NCBI GenBank assembly: GCA_964510955.1
Contig: CAZEDW010000057.1
Span: 1 to 20,386, forward strand
Origin: JAFLCM01 sp964510955
GTDB lineage: Bacteria > Planctomycetota > Phycisphaerae > Phycisphaerales > UBA1924
DNA length: 20,386 nt
Reading direction: 5' to 3'
Shown here: in pieces, positions 13,568 to 20,386 of the stretch
How the letters are laid out: each line of letters starts with the position of its first letter
How positions within the stretch are numbered: the first letter of the stretch is position 1
Translations under genes and position numbers: made by a program
Notes under the pieces: model-generated
What the model was told of the DNA's origin: nothing
What the model saw: only the letters and a program-made list of their open reading frames with translations
Databases searched by the model: none

Positions 13568-15559
13568 ATGTCAGAAGCCGGTGTCAGCGGCATCCCGAGG
13601 CGGTTTGACCCCCAACTCGCGGCGGCGATCCTGGCCGGCGCGACCCTGCTGGTCTCGCAGGCGATGGTGTGGTTCCTGCCCGAAGGCCAGCGCCTGGAGG
13701 CCGTCGCCCTCACCCTGGTGTGGATCAGCCTGATCGCCGGTGGCATCTACGGCGTGCAGGCGGCGTGGGACGCCATCAAGCAGTTCAGCCTCGATATCGA
13801 CATCCTCATGGTGGTGGGGGCGGCGTTGTCGGCGTACATCGGGCACCCGCAGGAGGGGGCGCTGCTGCTGTTCATGTTCACGCTGGCCGGTGCGCTGGAG
13901 CACCGCTCGCTGGCCAAGGCCAAGGACGCGGTCGCGCGGCTGACCAAGCTCATGCCGCACACGGCGCTGCGGCGATCGGGCGAGGGCGCATGGGAGGCGT
14001 GCTCGCCCGACGTGCTCAAGGCGGGCGACGTGATTCTCATCAAGCCCGGCGAGACGGTGCCCGCCGACGCGGTGGTCACGCTGGGGCGGAGCGAACTGGA
14101 CACCAGCACGCTGACGGGTGAATCGCTGCCGCGCAGCGTGGGGGAGGGCGACGAGGTTTTCGCGGGCACGGTGAACCAGTCGGGTTCGCTGGAGGCAAGG
14201 GTGTCGCGCCCGGTGGCGGAGTCGAGCCTGAACCGGGTTCTGGCGCTGGTGATCGAGGCCCAGGAACGCAAGCAGCGGGTGCAGCGGCTGATCGACCGGC
14301 TGAGCACGCCGTACACCACAATGGTGTTCGCGCTGTCGCTCGCGGCGCTGGCGTGGTACCGGTTGTGGCAGGGAGAAGCCTGGGATGATGCCGCCTACCA
14401 CGCGATCACGCTGCTCATCGTGTGCAGCCCGTGCGCGCTGGTGATCGCAACGCCCACGGCGACGCTGTGCGGGCTGTCTCGGGCGGCCCGCTCGGGGTTG
14501 CTCGTGAAGGGCGGCGACGCGCTCGAGCGGCTGGCGACCGTCCGGACCGTAGCGCTGGACAAAACAGGCACGATCACGCTGGGCAAGATCAGTGTCGTGG
14601 CGGTTCACGCGGTAGGATTTGGAGCAGCCGCGTCACGGGATGGGTCCACCGAATCCGGCTCCGATCTGTGGCCGGAGATGCTGGCGCTTGTGACGGGGAT
14701 CGAGGGCCATTCCACCCATCCCATCGCCGGCGCCATCGTGGCATGGGCGGGGGCGCAGGGTGTACAGCGCACCGAGCCCAGCGACGTGCGGAACGTGCCC
14801 GGTCAGGGCCTCGAGGCAGACAGCAAAATCGGTCCGATCCGCGTCGGGCGCCTGGAATGGGCGGCGGAACTGCTGGCTCCCTCTCTGCGCGCAGAGGCAG
14901 AGAAGGCGGTTGCCGATGCCCGCGCCGCGGGGTACCTCACTGCGGTCGGCGCTGCGCGCGATGGCGCCGTGGTGGTGTCGCTGGCCGACACGCCTCGGCC
15001 GGGCGCTCCGGGTCTGATGCGCGGGCTGAAGGACGCGGGCATCAAGCGCGTGGCCATGCTCACCGGCGACCACAAGATCATCGCGGAGAAAATGGCCGGT
15101 GAGCTGGGCATCCCGATGGTGTACGCCCAGTTGCTTCCCGAGCAGAAGGTGGAGCGCCTGCGCGAGCTGAAATCGTTGCCGGACGCCGGGGGGCTGGCGC
15201 TGGTCGGCGACGGCGTCAACGACGCGCCGGGCCTGGCGCTGGCCGACGTCGGGCTTGCCATGGGAGGGATCGGCGCCGGGGCGGCGCTCGAGGCCGCCGA
15301 CGTGGTCGTGCTGACCGACGACCTCAACCGCATCCCCTGGGCCTTTGCGCTGGCGCGCCGGGTGCGCCGGGTGATGGTGATCAACCTTGCGTTCGCGGTG
15401 GGGGTGATCGCGGTGCTGGGCGTACTGGCAGCGCTGAAGCTGGTTCCGCTGGGCGCGGGGGTGGTCGGTCACGAGGGATCGACGCTGGTAGTCGTCGGGA
15501 TCAGCCTGACGATCCTCGGCCTGAAAGGGCCGGGAGATCATCGCGTTGAGCACCCGTAG
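13568..15559 (+). CDS. P1B-4 type heavy-metal-transporting ATPase (Co/Zn/Fe group)
   Basis: The 663-residue ATPase pumps transition metal ions across the cytoplasmic membrane. Catalytic motifs are all present: TGES (183-186), phosphorylation site D331 in ALDKTGTIT, the HP motif in GHSTHPIAGAIV, MLTGDH, and GDGVNDAP (from 547). The membrane metal site is SPC (287-289) rather than CPC, and the last helix carries HEGST (635-639). The SPC plus HEG(S/G)T pair defines the P1B-4 group (CoaT, CtpD, PfeT). There is no N-terminal metal-binding domain or His-rich tail, as in many P1B-4 enzymes. Eight membrane helices are predicted, two before the conserved core. Metal choice within Co, Zn, Fe(II) or Ni cannot be read from the sequence. 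No metalloregulator gene is adjacent, and the 170 bp upstream shows no clear operator. Confidence 0.93.
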   Translation: MSEAGVSGIPRRFDPQLAAAILAGATLLVSQAMVWFLPEGQRLEAVALTLVWISLIAGGIYGVQAAWDAIKQFSLDIDILMVVGAALSAYIGHPQEGALLLFMFTLAGALEHRSLAKAKDAVARLTKLMPHTALRRSGEGAWEACSPDVLKAGDVILIKPGETVPADAVVTLGRSELDTSTLTGESLPRSVGEGDEVFAGTVNQSGSLEARVSRPVAESSLNRVLALVIEAQERKQRVQRLIDRLSTPYTTMVFALSLAALAWYRLWQGEAWDDAAYHAITLLIVCSPCALVIATPTATLCGLSRAARSGLLVKGGDALERLATVRTVALDKTGTITLGKISVVAVHAVGFGAAASRDGSTESGSDLWPEMLALVTGIEGHSTHPIAGAIVAWAGAQGVQRTEPSDVRNVPGQGLEADSKIGPIRVGRLEWAAELLAPSLRAEAEKAVADARAAGYLTAVGAARDGAVVVSLADTPRPGAPGLMRGLKDAGIKRVAMLTGDHKIIAEKMAGELGIPMVYAQLLPEQKVERLRELKSLPDAGGLALVGDGVNDAPGLALADVGLAMGGIGAGAALEAADVVVLTDDLNRIPWAFALARRVRRVMVINLAFAVGVIAVLGVLAALKLVPLGAGVVGHEGSTLVVVGISLTILGLKGPGDHRVEHP

Positions 15560-15582
15560 CCACCAACGCCGGCGAAGTCCGT

Positions 15583-16059
15583 TCAGAGCCTGATCAGCCC
15601 ACGGAGTTCGTTCTGCCATCGCTCGCAGGTCTGCAGGTTGGTCGTGAGCCGGCACCACACGACGTGCCCCGAGCGGGTGCGCACGCCCACCCGCCACGCG
15701 GATTGACGGAAACGCGGGTGCGCGTCCAGGTGCTCGACCGCCAGCGGTTCATCGGGATCCAGCCGCGACCGCAGCAACGGAACCCTGATCCCCGGCACGA
15801 GCAACCCCCGCACGACGTGCCGGCGATCGGCGCTCAGCCACGATCCCGGTGCGCACAGCGCCGCGGCGCCGAGACAGAGCGCGCTTGTCCACCCGATCGA
15901 GGCCCACGCGGCCGGCTCGCCTCGCGCGGCCGCCCCGACCGTCAGGATGCCGGCGGCCAGGACTGAAAGCCCCAACCCAAACAGGAGGCGCTTGATGGGC
16001 GACCATCGGCGGAGCGTGACGCATCGATCGGAACCGGGTCTCAGCGCTTCGTGGCTCAT
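15583..16059 (-). CDS. Two-TM membrane protein of unknown function
   Basis: The 158-residue protein has a short cytoplasmic start and two membrane helices (about 24-45, LLFGLGLSVLAAGILTVGAA, and about 50-70). A soluble, Arg-rich C-terminal half follows with a strand-rich pattern (VPLLRSRLDPDEPLAVEHLD, then SAWRVGVRTRSGHVVWCRLT) that could be a small PH-like or YcxB-like beta domain. I recognise no family with confidence. The ATG at 16059 has a GGAG stretch about ten bases upstream. The gene follows murC on the same strand after 51 bp and may be co-transcribed with it. It converges on the P-type ATPase gene (23 bp between stops). Confidence 0.65.
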   Translation of the reverse strand: MSHEALRPGSDRCVTLRRWSPIKRLLFGLGLSVLAAGILTVGAAARGEPAAWASIGWTSALCLGAAALCAPGSWLSADRRHVVRGLLVPGIRVPLLRSRLDPDEPLAVEHLDAHPRFRQSAWRVGVRTRSGHVVWCRLTTNLQTCERWQNELRGLIRL

Positions 16060-16110
16060 CCGGGGGAGTTCTCCGGGCGCGGAGGTGGTGGGCGCAGCGC
16101 CGCGGGCTTG

Positions 16111-17748
16111 CTATTTCGCAAACCCGGCTCCGCTGGCGGCCTCCAGATACCCCTTCGCCACCTGCCACACCGGCCCCGCCCCCATGACCACCAAAAGGTC
16201 CCCCGGGCGGCACAGGTTTTGGAGCTGCTCGACGATCGCCTCGAACGGGTAGAGGTGCATCGCCTGCACGCCGCGCTTGCGCAGGCGGTCGACCAGGTCG
16301 GCGGCGCTCACCTTGGACTTCTCGATCTCGCTGTCGCGCACGAAGTAGATGTGCGGCACGATCACCACGTCGGCGTGCGAAAAGCTTTGGGCGAACTCCT
16401 CAAGCAGGAACCGCGTGCGGCTGTGCTGGTGGGGCTGGAAGACGCAGATGAGGCGCCCGTTGCGGTCTTCGGGGCGCTCGAACTCGCGGAGCGAACGCAG
16501 CGTGGCGTCGATCTCGGTGGGGTGGTGGCCGTAGTCGTCGTAGACGCGGACGCCGGCGCGGGTGATGCCGCCGGGGTTCTTTTCGCCCAGGAACTGCATG
16601 CGCCGGTCCACCCCGCGGAAGTTGGACAGGGCCGCGCCAACTTTGGCCGGGTTGGCCCCGAGGCGCACCGCCACGGCCATCGCAACGGCGGAGTCGTACG
16701 CCATGTGCTGCCCCGGAAGGCGCAGGGTCCACGACGCCACGTCGTTGCCCTTGTGGGTCAGCGAGATCCGGCGCGTCGGGCGGTCGAACGAGACCACCCA
16801 GTCGGCGTCCGGAGCGAAGCCGATGGTCTCGACCTCGCAGGTCACGCCACCGGTCACTTCGCGCCGGTGCGATCCCTCGTGCCCGATCAGCAGCCACCCG
16901 CCGTCCGTGGCGCTGGGGATCATCCGTGCGTAGTCGCGGAACGCCTCGATCACGGCCTCGAGCGAGCCGTAGACGTCAAGGTGATCTGCCTCGACATTGA
17001 GGATCACCCCCATGCTGGGGTGCAGGTTGTGGAACGAGCGGTTGAACTCGCACGCCTCGGCGAGCAGCACGCCGGGATGGCCCGTCAGCGGCCCTGAGGG
17101 AATCGACTGGGCTCCGAGCCGGAAACCGGTGGGCGAGCCCGGGGTCCCGTGCGACTGACTTGGCGTCCTTGGTAGGTCAGTGCTCCCCCGTCCGACGGAA
17201 CACTGACTTGGCGAGGACGCCAAGTCAGTGGCACGCGACAAGTCAGTGGCACGGGGCTCCGCCAGTTGGGCGCACGTCGCGCCGACGATGACCGTGGGGT
17301 CGATCCCGGCCTGGATCAGCGCATAGCCCAGCATCGCCACCGTGGTGGACTTGCCGTGCGTGCCCGCTATGCCCAGCCCCGTCCGACCCAGCATGCACTT
17401 GCCTAGGGCTTCGGCGTACATCAGGGTCGGAATGCCGCGGCGCTGGGCCGCCAGCATCTCGGGGTGGTCGGGGCGGATGGCGGCGGAGGCGATGACCAGG
17501 TCGCACGCCTCGGGCAGCACCCCCGCGTCCTGCTGGAACCCGACGCCGAACCCTTCGGAGCGGAGCGCATCGGTGGCGTCGCTCGACTCCTTGTCTGACC
17601 CGGCGACGACCGCCCCGCGCCCCTTGAGCATCCGCGCCAGCCCGGACATGCCGCAGCCGCCGATACCGATGAGGTACAGGTGCTTGCCCTTGACATCCCA
17701 CGTCTTGGCGGACGGCGTGTTGGGGGACTTGGGTGCGGCGTTCGACAT
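16111..17748 (-). CDS. murC: UDP-N-acetylmuramate--L-alanine ligase with in-frame repeat insertion
   Basis: MurC adds L-alanine to UDP-MurNAc, the first amino-acid step of peptidoglycan precursor synthesis in the cytoplasm. The protein has the N-terminal UDP-binding loop (HLYLIGIGGCGMSGLARML), the ATP P-loop (GIAGTHGKSTTVAML), the central AEACEFNRSF and NVEADHLDVYGS motifs, and the C-terminal YDDYGHHPTEI. With the ATG at 17748 it has 545 residues, against 450-490 for most MurC proteins. The excess is largely a segment between CAQL and LLAEACEFNRSF. In this segment residues 166-201 (RATDLSRATDLASSPSQ and onward) are encoded by the palindromic repeat cluster at 17146-17255. Another in-frame ATG at 17787 would add 13 Pro-rich residues; neither start has a Shine-Dalgarno. 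The gene is not in a dcw-type mur cluster here. A planctomycete with intact murC implies peptidoglycan synthesis. Confidence 0.93.
   Translation of the reverse strand: MSNAAPKSPNTPSAKTWDVKGKHLYLIGIGGCGMSGLARMLKGRGAVVAGSDKESSDATDALRSEGFGVGFQQDAGVLPEACDLVIASAAIRPDHPEMLAAQRRGIPTLMYAEALGKCMLGRTGLGIAGTHGKSTTVAMLGYALIQAGIDPTVIVGATCAQLAEPRATDLSRATDLASSPSQCSVGRGSTDLPRTPSQSHGTPGSPTGFRLGAQSIPSGPLTGHPGVLLAEACEFNRSFHNLHPSMGVILNVEADHLDVYGSLEAVIEAFRDYARMIPSATDGGWLLIGHEGSHRREVTGGVTCEVETIGFAPDADWVVSFDRPTRRISLTHKGNDVASWTLRLPGQHMAYDSAVAMAVAVRLGANPAKVGAALSNFRGVDRRMQFLGEKNPGGITRAGVRVYDDYGHHPTEIDATLRSLREFERPEDRNGRLICVFQPHQHSRTRFLLEEFAQSFSHADVVIVPHIYFVRDSEIEKSKVSAADLVDRLRKRGVQAMHLYPFEAIVEQLQNLCRPGDLLVVMGAGPVWQVAKGYLEAASGAGFAK
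17146..17255. repeat. Palindromic repeat cluster inserted in frame in murC
   Basis: Nested repeats share the core AAGTCAGTG and its complement CACTGACTT. A perfect inverted repeat has 13-bp arms CACTGACTTGGCG (17201-17213) and CGCCAAGTCAGTG (17218-17230) around AGGA. An imperfect relative of it lies at 17154-17182. Two 18-bp direct copies, 17 of 18 identical, lie at 17218-17235 and 17236-17253. Outer arms CCCGTGCGACTGACTT (17146-17161) and AAGTCAGTGGCACGGG (17240-17255) pair at 15 of 16 positions. The cluster is open in the murC frame. It resembles REP or Rickettsia palindromic-type elements in structure (inference). Confidence 0.9.
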
Positions 17749-17895
17749 CGGGGCGGGGGGAATCGGGAGCGGGGCGATGGTAGTCATGACGCCGATTCCA
17801 TCGGCAAACCGGACCATTCCGGGCGAGTTTGAGCGGCCGGCGCTGGGCGGTTTCTTGGAGGCAACTCTGGCCTGCGTTGCGGGTACCTTTTGGCC

Positions 17896-20097
17896 ATGCG
17901 CCACCTCCTGCCGACCGCCGCCGTCACCTGCGTGTCTCTGCTGCTCGGCGCGGCTCTGCCGTCGTGCTCGCTGCACGATGACATGTCGCGGGCACACGCT
18001 CAGCAGGCGGCGCGGCCTGTTGGGTCGATCGCGCCCCCGGTTACTCCCAAGCACCCCCATCCCACGACGATCCATGGGCGCACGCTTGCCGACGACTACT
18101 TCTGGCTGCGCAACAAGGAAGACCCCGGCGTCATCCGTCACCTCAACGACGAGAACGCGTACACCGCGTCGCTGATGGACCCCACGGCGGGCCTGCAGCA
18201 GAGGTTGTACGACGAGATGCTCGGGCGCATCCAGCAGACCGATGTTTCCGCTCCTTACCGCGATAACGGCTACTGGTACTACTCCCGCACTGAGGAGGGC
18301 AAGGCGTACCCCATCTACTGCCGTCGCAGGGAGACCATGCAGGCCCCGGAGCAGGTTGTCCTGGACGTAAACGCCGAGGCGGCTGGCAAGCCGTTCCTGC
18401 TGGCTCACCCCATCACCTACACGGGCGACAGCCGGTTGATGGCGTGGGCCGCCGACACCACCGGGGGGCGCAAGATCACCGTGCGATTCCGTGACCTCTC
18501 CACAGGCAAGGACCTGCCCGACACGCTGGTCGATGTCTCGGGCGATGTTGAGTTCGCCAGCGACTGCAAGACGTACTACTACACCACGCTCGACCCGGCC
18601 CTCCGCAGCAACAAGCTCTACCGCAACAAGCTCGGCAGCCCCGCGTCGCAGGCCCGATTGCTGCTCGAAGAGACCGATGAGCTCTTTGACCTCTCGGTCT
18701 CGCTCACGCGCAGCCGGCGGTTCATCGTCACGACGTCCGGCAGCTTTGATTCCACCGAGTGCCTCATTGTCAGCGCGGACGATCCCGAGGGTCAGCTCCG
18801 CCTGGTCGAGCCGCGCCAGCCCAAGCTGGAGTACCACGTCGACCACCAGGGCGACCGCCTGCTGATCGTGAACAACGCCGATGCGCTGAACTTCAAGATC
18901 GACGCCGCGCCGATCGACCACCCCGAGCGGGCCAACTGGCGGCCCCTGATTCCGCACGACCCGGACACTTTCATCGAGGAAATCGAGTGCTTCAAGGATT
19001 GGGTCGTGGTGGCCCAGCGACGGAACGGTCTGCCGCAATTACGCGTCATTCATGTGGCGGACGCTCAGCAGCACGTCATCGCCCACCCCGAGCCGTCGTA
19101 CGAGGTCGGCCCCGATGTCAACGCCGAGTACGACACGCAGACATTCCGCTTCGGTTACGCGTCACCGATCACGCCGCATCAGGTGATCGACTACGACCTG
19201 GCCAAGCGCACCACGACCCTTGTGAAGGAGCAGCCCGTGCTCGGCGGCTACGACCGCGCCCGCTACGCCGTCGAGCGCGCCATGGCTCCCGCCCCCGACG
19301 GCCAGGAAGTGCCCGTCACCATCCTTCGCCGCAAAGACGTCAAGCCCGCGCCGGGGGCGACTCCGGGGGCGACTTCCGGGGGGCCGCCCCCCGCGCTCCT
19401 CTATGCCTACGGCTCCTACGGCTTCAGCACCGATGCCAACTTCCGCTCAAACGTCTTCTCCCTCGTCGACCGCGGCTTTGTCTTTGCCATCGCCCACATC
19501 CGCGGCGGCAGCGAGAAAGGCCGCGCCTGGTACGAGGACGGGCGCCTCATGCACAAGCGCAACACCTTCACCGATTTCATCGCCGCCGCCGAGTACCTGG
19601 TGAAGCACGGCTACACCGCCCCCGACCGCCTGGCCATCAACGGCGGATCCGCCGGCGGCCTGCTGATGGGCGCGGTCTTGAACATGCGCCCGGACTTGTT
19701 CGGCGTGTGCGTCGCCGACGTGCCGTTTGTCGACCTGATCAACACCATGCTCGACGAGTCGCTGCCGCTCACCACCGAGGAGTACCAACAGTGGGGTGAC
19801 CCGCACGAGCGCGAAGCGTTTGAGTACATGATCACCTACAGCCCCTACGACAACGTCGGGTCGAAGGCATACCCCGCCGTCCTCGCCATGACCAGCCTGA
19901 ACGATTCGCAGGTGTGCTACTGGGAGCCGACCAAGTGGGTGGCCCGGCTGCGCGAAAACACGACCTCTGGGAAGCCTGTGGCGCTGCACATCAACATGGA
20001 CGCGGGGCACGGCGGCGCGAGCGACCGGTACCAGGCGCTCCGCGAGACGGCGTTTCGGTACGCGTTCATCCTGAGCCAGTTGCACCGGGAGCGGTAG
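17896..20097 (+). CDS. Prolyl oligopeptidase family (S9A) peptidase, oligopeptidase B-like, exported
   Basis: The 733-residue serine peptidase resembles oligopeptidase B (PtrB), which cleaves short peptides after basic residues. An N-terminal beta-propeller (about 50-440) is followed by an alpha/beta-hydrolase domain. The latter has YAYGSYGFSTDANFRSNVFS, IAHIRGGSEKGRAWYEDG, the nucleophile S585 in NGGSAGGLLMG, D670 in LNDSQVCYWEPTKW, and H705 in DAGHGG. Unlike cytosolic PtrB it has an N-terminal export signal (RHLLPTAAVTCVSLLLGAAL) followed by LPSC, a plausible lipobox with Cys at about 26-27, so it may be an envelope lipoprotein. A low-complexity loop (PAPGATPGATSGGPPPA) joins propeller and hydrolase. 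The ATG at 17896 is preferred over an in-frame TTG two codons earlier. It is divergent from murC with 147 bp between the starts. Confidence 0.93.
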   Translation: MRHLLPTAAVTCVSLLLGAALPSCSLHDDMSRAHAQQAARPVGSIAPPVTPKHPHPTTIHGRTLADDYFWLRNKEDPGVIRHLNDENAYTASLMDPTAGLQQRLYDEMLGRIQQTDVSAPYRDNGYWYYSRTEEGKAYPIYCRRRETMQAPEQVVLDVNAEAAGKPFLLAHPITYTGDSRLMAWAADTTGGRKITVRFRDLSTGKDLPDTLVDVSGDVEFASDCKTYYYTTLDPALRSNKLYRNKLGSPASQARLLLEETDELFDLSVSLTRSRRFIVTTSGSFDSTECLIVSADDPEGQLRLVEPRQPKLEYHVDHQGDRLLIVNNADALNFKIDAAPIDHPERANWRPLIPHDPDTFIEEIECFKDWVVVAQRRNGLPQLRVIHVADAQQHVIAHPEPSYEVGPDVNAEYDTQTFRFGYASPITPHQVIDYDLAKRTTTLVKEQPVLGGYDRARYAVERAMAPAPDGQEVPVTILRRKDVKPAPGATPGATSGGPPPALLYAYGSYGFSTDANFRSNVFSLVDRGFVFAIAHIRGGSEKGRAWYEDGRLMHKRNTFTDFIAAAEYLVKHGYTAPDRLAINGGSAGGLLMGAVLNMRPDLFGVCVADVPFVDLINTMLDESLPLTTEEYQQWGDPHEREAFEYMITYSPYDNVGSKAYPAVLAMTSLNDSQVCYWEPTKWVARLRENTTSGKPVALHINMDAGHGGASDRYQALRETAFRYAFILSQLHRER

Positions 20098-20151
20098 GGG
20101 GGAGGGGTGGGAAGTGGGCAGTGGGCAGTCGGGTGTGGGCGTGGGGTTGGG
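20097..20151 (+). repeat. G-rich tract after the S9A gene, G-quadruplex capable, with GTGGGCA repeats
   Basis: Beginning at the stop codon itself, at least nine runs of three or more G occur between 20097 and 20151 with loops of one to six bases. Inside it the heptamer GTGGGCA is repeated twice (20114-20127) and followed by a partial copy. The tract is on the transcribed-sense strand of the S9A gene, like the tract after the fasciclin gene. Confidence 0.6.
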
Positions 20152-20386
20152 CTCAGGGTCCTTGGCGGGTTGCATGAGCGCCTTGGGTTGCCAGCCCTGC
20201 TCGCACGCGGTCTCTCTACCCATCCCCCCTCGGGACAGGCTTTGGCGCACAAATCCGGTCACTGCGCGCAAGTGGCCTTGCCCACCTTCAATGGACACTC
20301 TCAAACTGACTGCCCCCTCGCACCCGGACCCGGACCCGAAACCCGACCTCGCGCATTCCCCGCCCTACCCTCCCCCCCATGCCCGC
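20098..20386. other. Terminal non-coding region
   Basis: Apart from the G-rich tract, the last 290 bp hold no convincing gene or intrinsic terminator. Near the end a six-base repeat (ACCCGG) occurs in imperfect tandem at about 20322-20346. An ATG at 20379, preceded by a C-run, could open another gene, but only two codons are visible. Confidence 0.4.

Noticed and set aside
17146..17255. CRISPR array
   Set aside because: The repeat units are 13-18 bp, nested and inverted, lack regular spacers, lie inside a coding frame and have no cas genes nearby.
17146..17255. Frameshift or pseudogene in murC
   Set aside because: The insert preserves the frame, and all motifs on both sides, including the P-loop and C-terminal motifs, are intact.
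17788..19038. N-terminal extension of murC far into the S9A gene
   Set aside because: The frame is open by chance over about 417 extra codons but has no MurC similarity and overlaps the oligopeptidase gene antisense.
20379..20386. Start of a further gene at the right edge
   Set aside because: Only an ATG and two codons are visible, with a C-run and no Shine-Dalgarno before it. It cannot be judged.

Overview
The window looks like chromosomal DNA from a very GC-rich member of the Planctomycetota, most likely class Phycisphaerae. This is inferred from two tandem secreted proteins with VPTPGA...RRRR C-terminal tails, a YcxB-like membrane protein ending in a zinc ribbon, weak or absent Shine-Dalgarno sites at many starts, and core genes (murC, prfA, rpmB, zwf) scattered singly rather than held in classical operons. 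No 16S rRNA or other marker is present, so the placement stays an inference. No tRNA, rRNA, CRISPR array, phage or transposase gene was found.

Layout. 1-3008 (+): the Pro/Ala-rich tail of a truncated gene, a secreted two-domain fasciclin (FAS1) protein, and an overlapping pair coding an ECF sigma factor (SigK-like) and its membrane anti-sigma factor (RskA-like). 3047-4056 (-): a 55-residue PLDc_N membrane miniprotein and a YcxB-like membrane protein with a C-terminal zinc ribbon. 4081-5301 (+): an M16 zinc peptidase. 5351-8192 (-): prfA (RF1) and zwf (glucose-6-phosphate dehydrogenase). 8437-9491 (-): two tandem exported proteins with PEP-CTERM-like tails, closed by a strong intrinsic terminator. 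9492-9888: about 400 bp without a gene, holding a candidate promoter and a long leader. 9889-12372 (-): a large exported DUF255/thioredoxin-like protein fused to a DsbD-alpha-like domain. 12550-12825 (+): rpmB with a good sigma-70 promoter and terminator. 12906-13397 (-): a secreted helical protein of unknown function. 13568-15559 (+): a P1B-4 type metal-transporting ATPase. 15583-17748 (-): a two-TM hypothetical protein behind murC. 17896-20097 (+): an oligopeptidase B-like S9A peptidase with an export signal. 20098-20386: G-rich and repeat-rich non-coding sequence.

How the genes relate. The FAS1 protein, ECF sigma factor and RskA-like anti-sigma factor form a plausible envelope-stress module. 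It recalls the mycobacterial SigK-RskA system, whose regulon includes the FAS1 proteins MPT70 and MPT83. Several other products also act at or beyond the cytoplasmic membrane (DUF255-DsbD fusion, S9A peptidase, VPTPGA proteins, P-type ATPase), but nothing in the sequence shows they are co-regulated.

The most unusual feature is a roughly 110-bp palindromic repeat cluster (17146-17255) lying in frame inside murC. It adds about 36 residues to an essential enzyme without breaking the reading frame. Secondary points are a CxxC motif in the extracytoplasmic part of the anti-sigma factor, G-quadruplex-capable tracts directly after two stop codons, and several unusual domain fusions.
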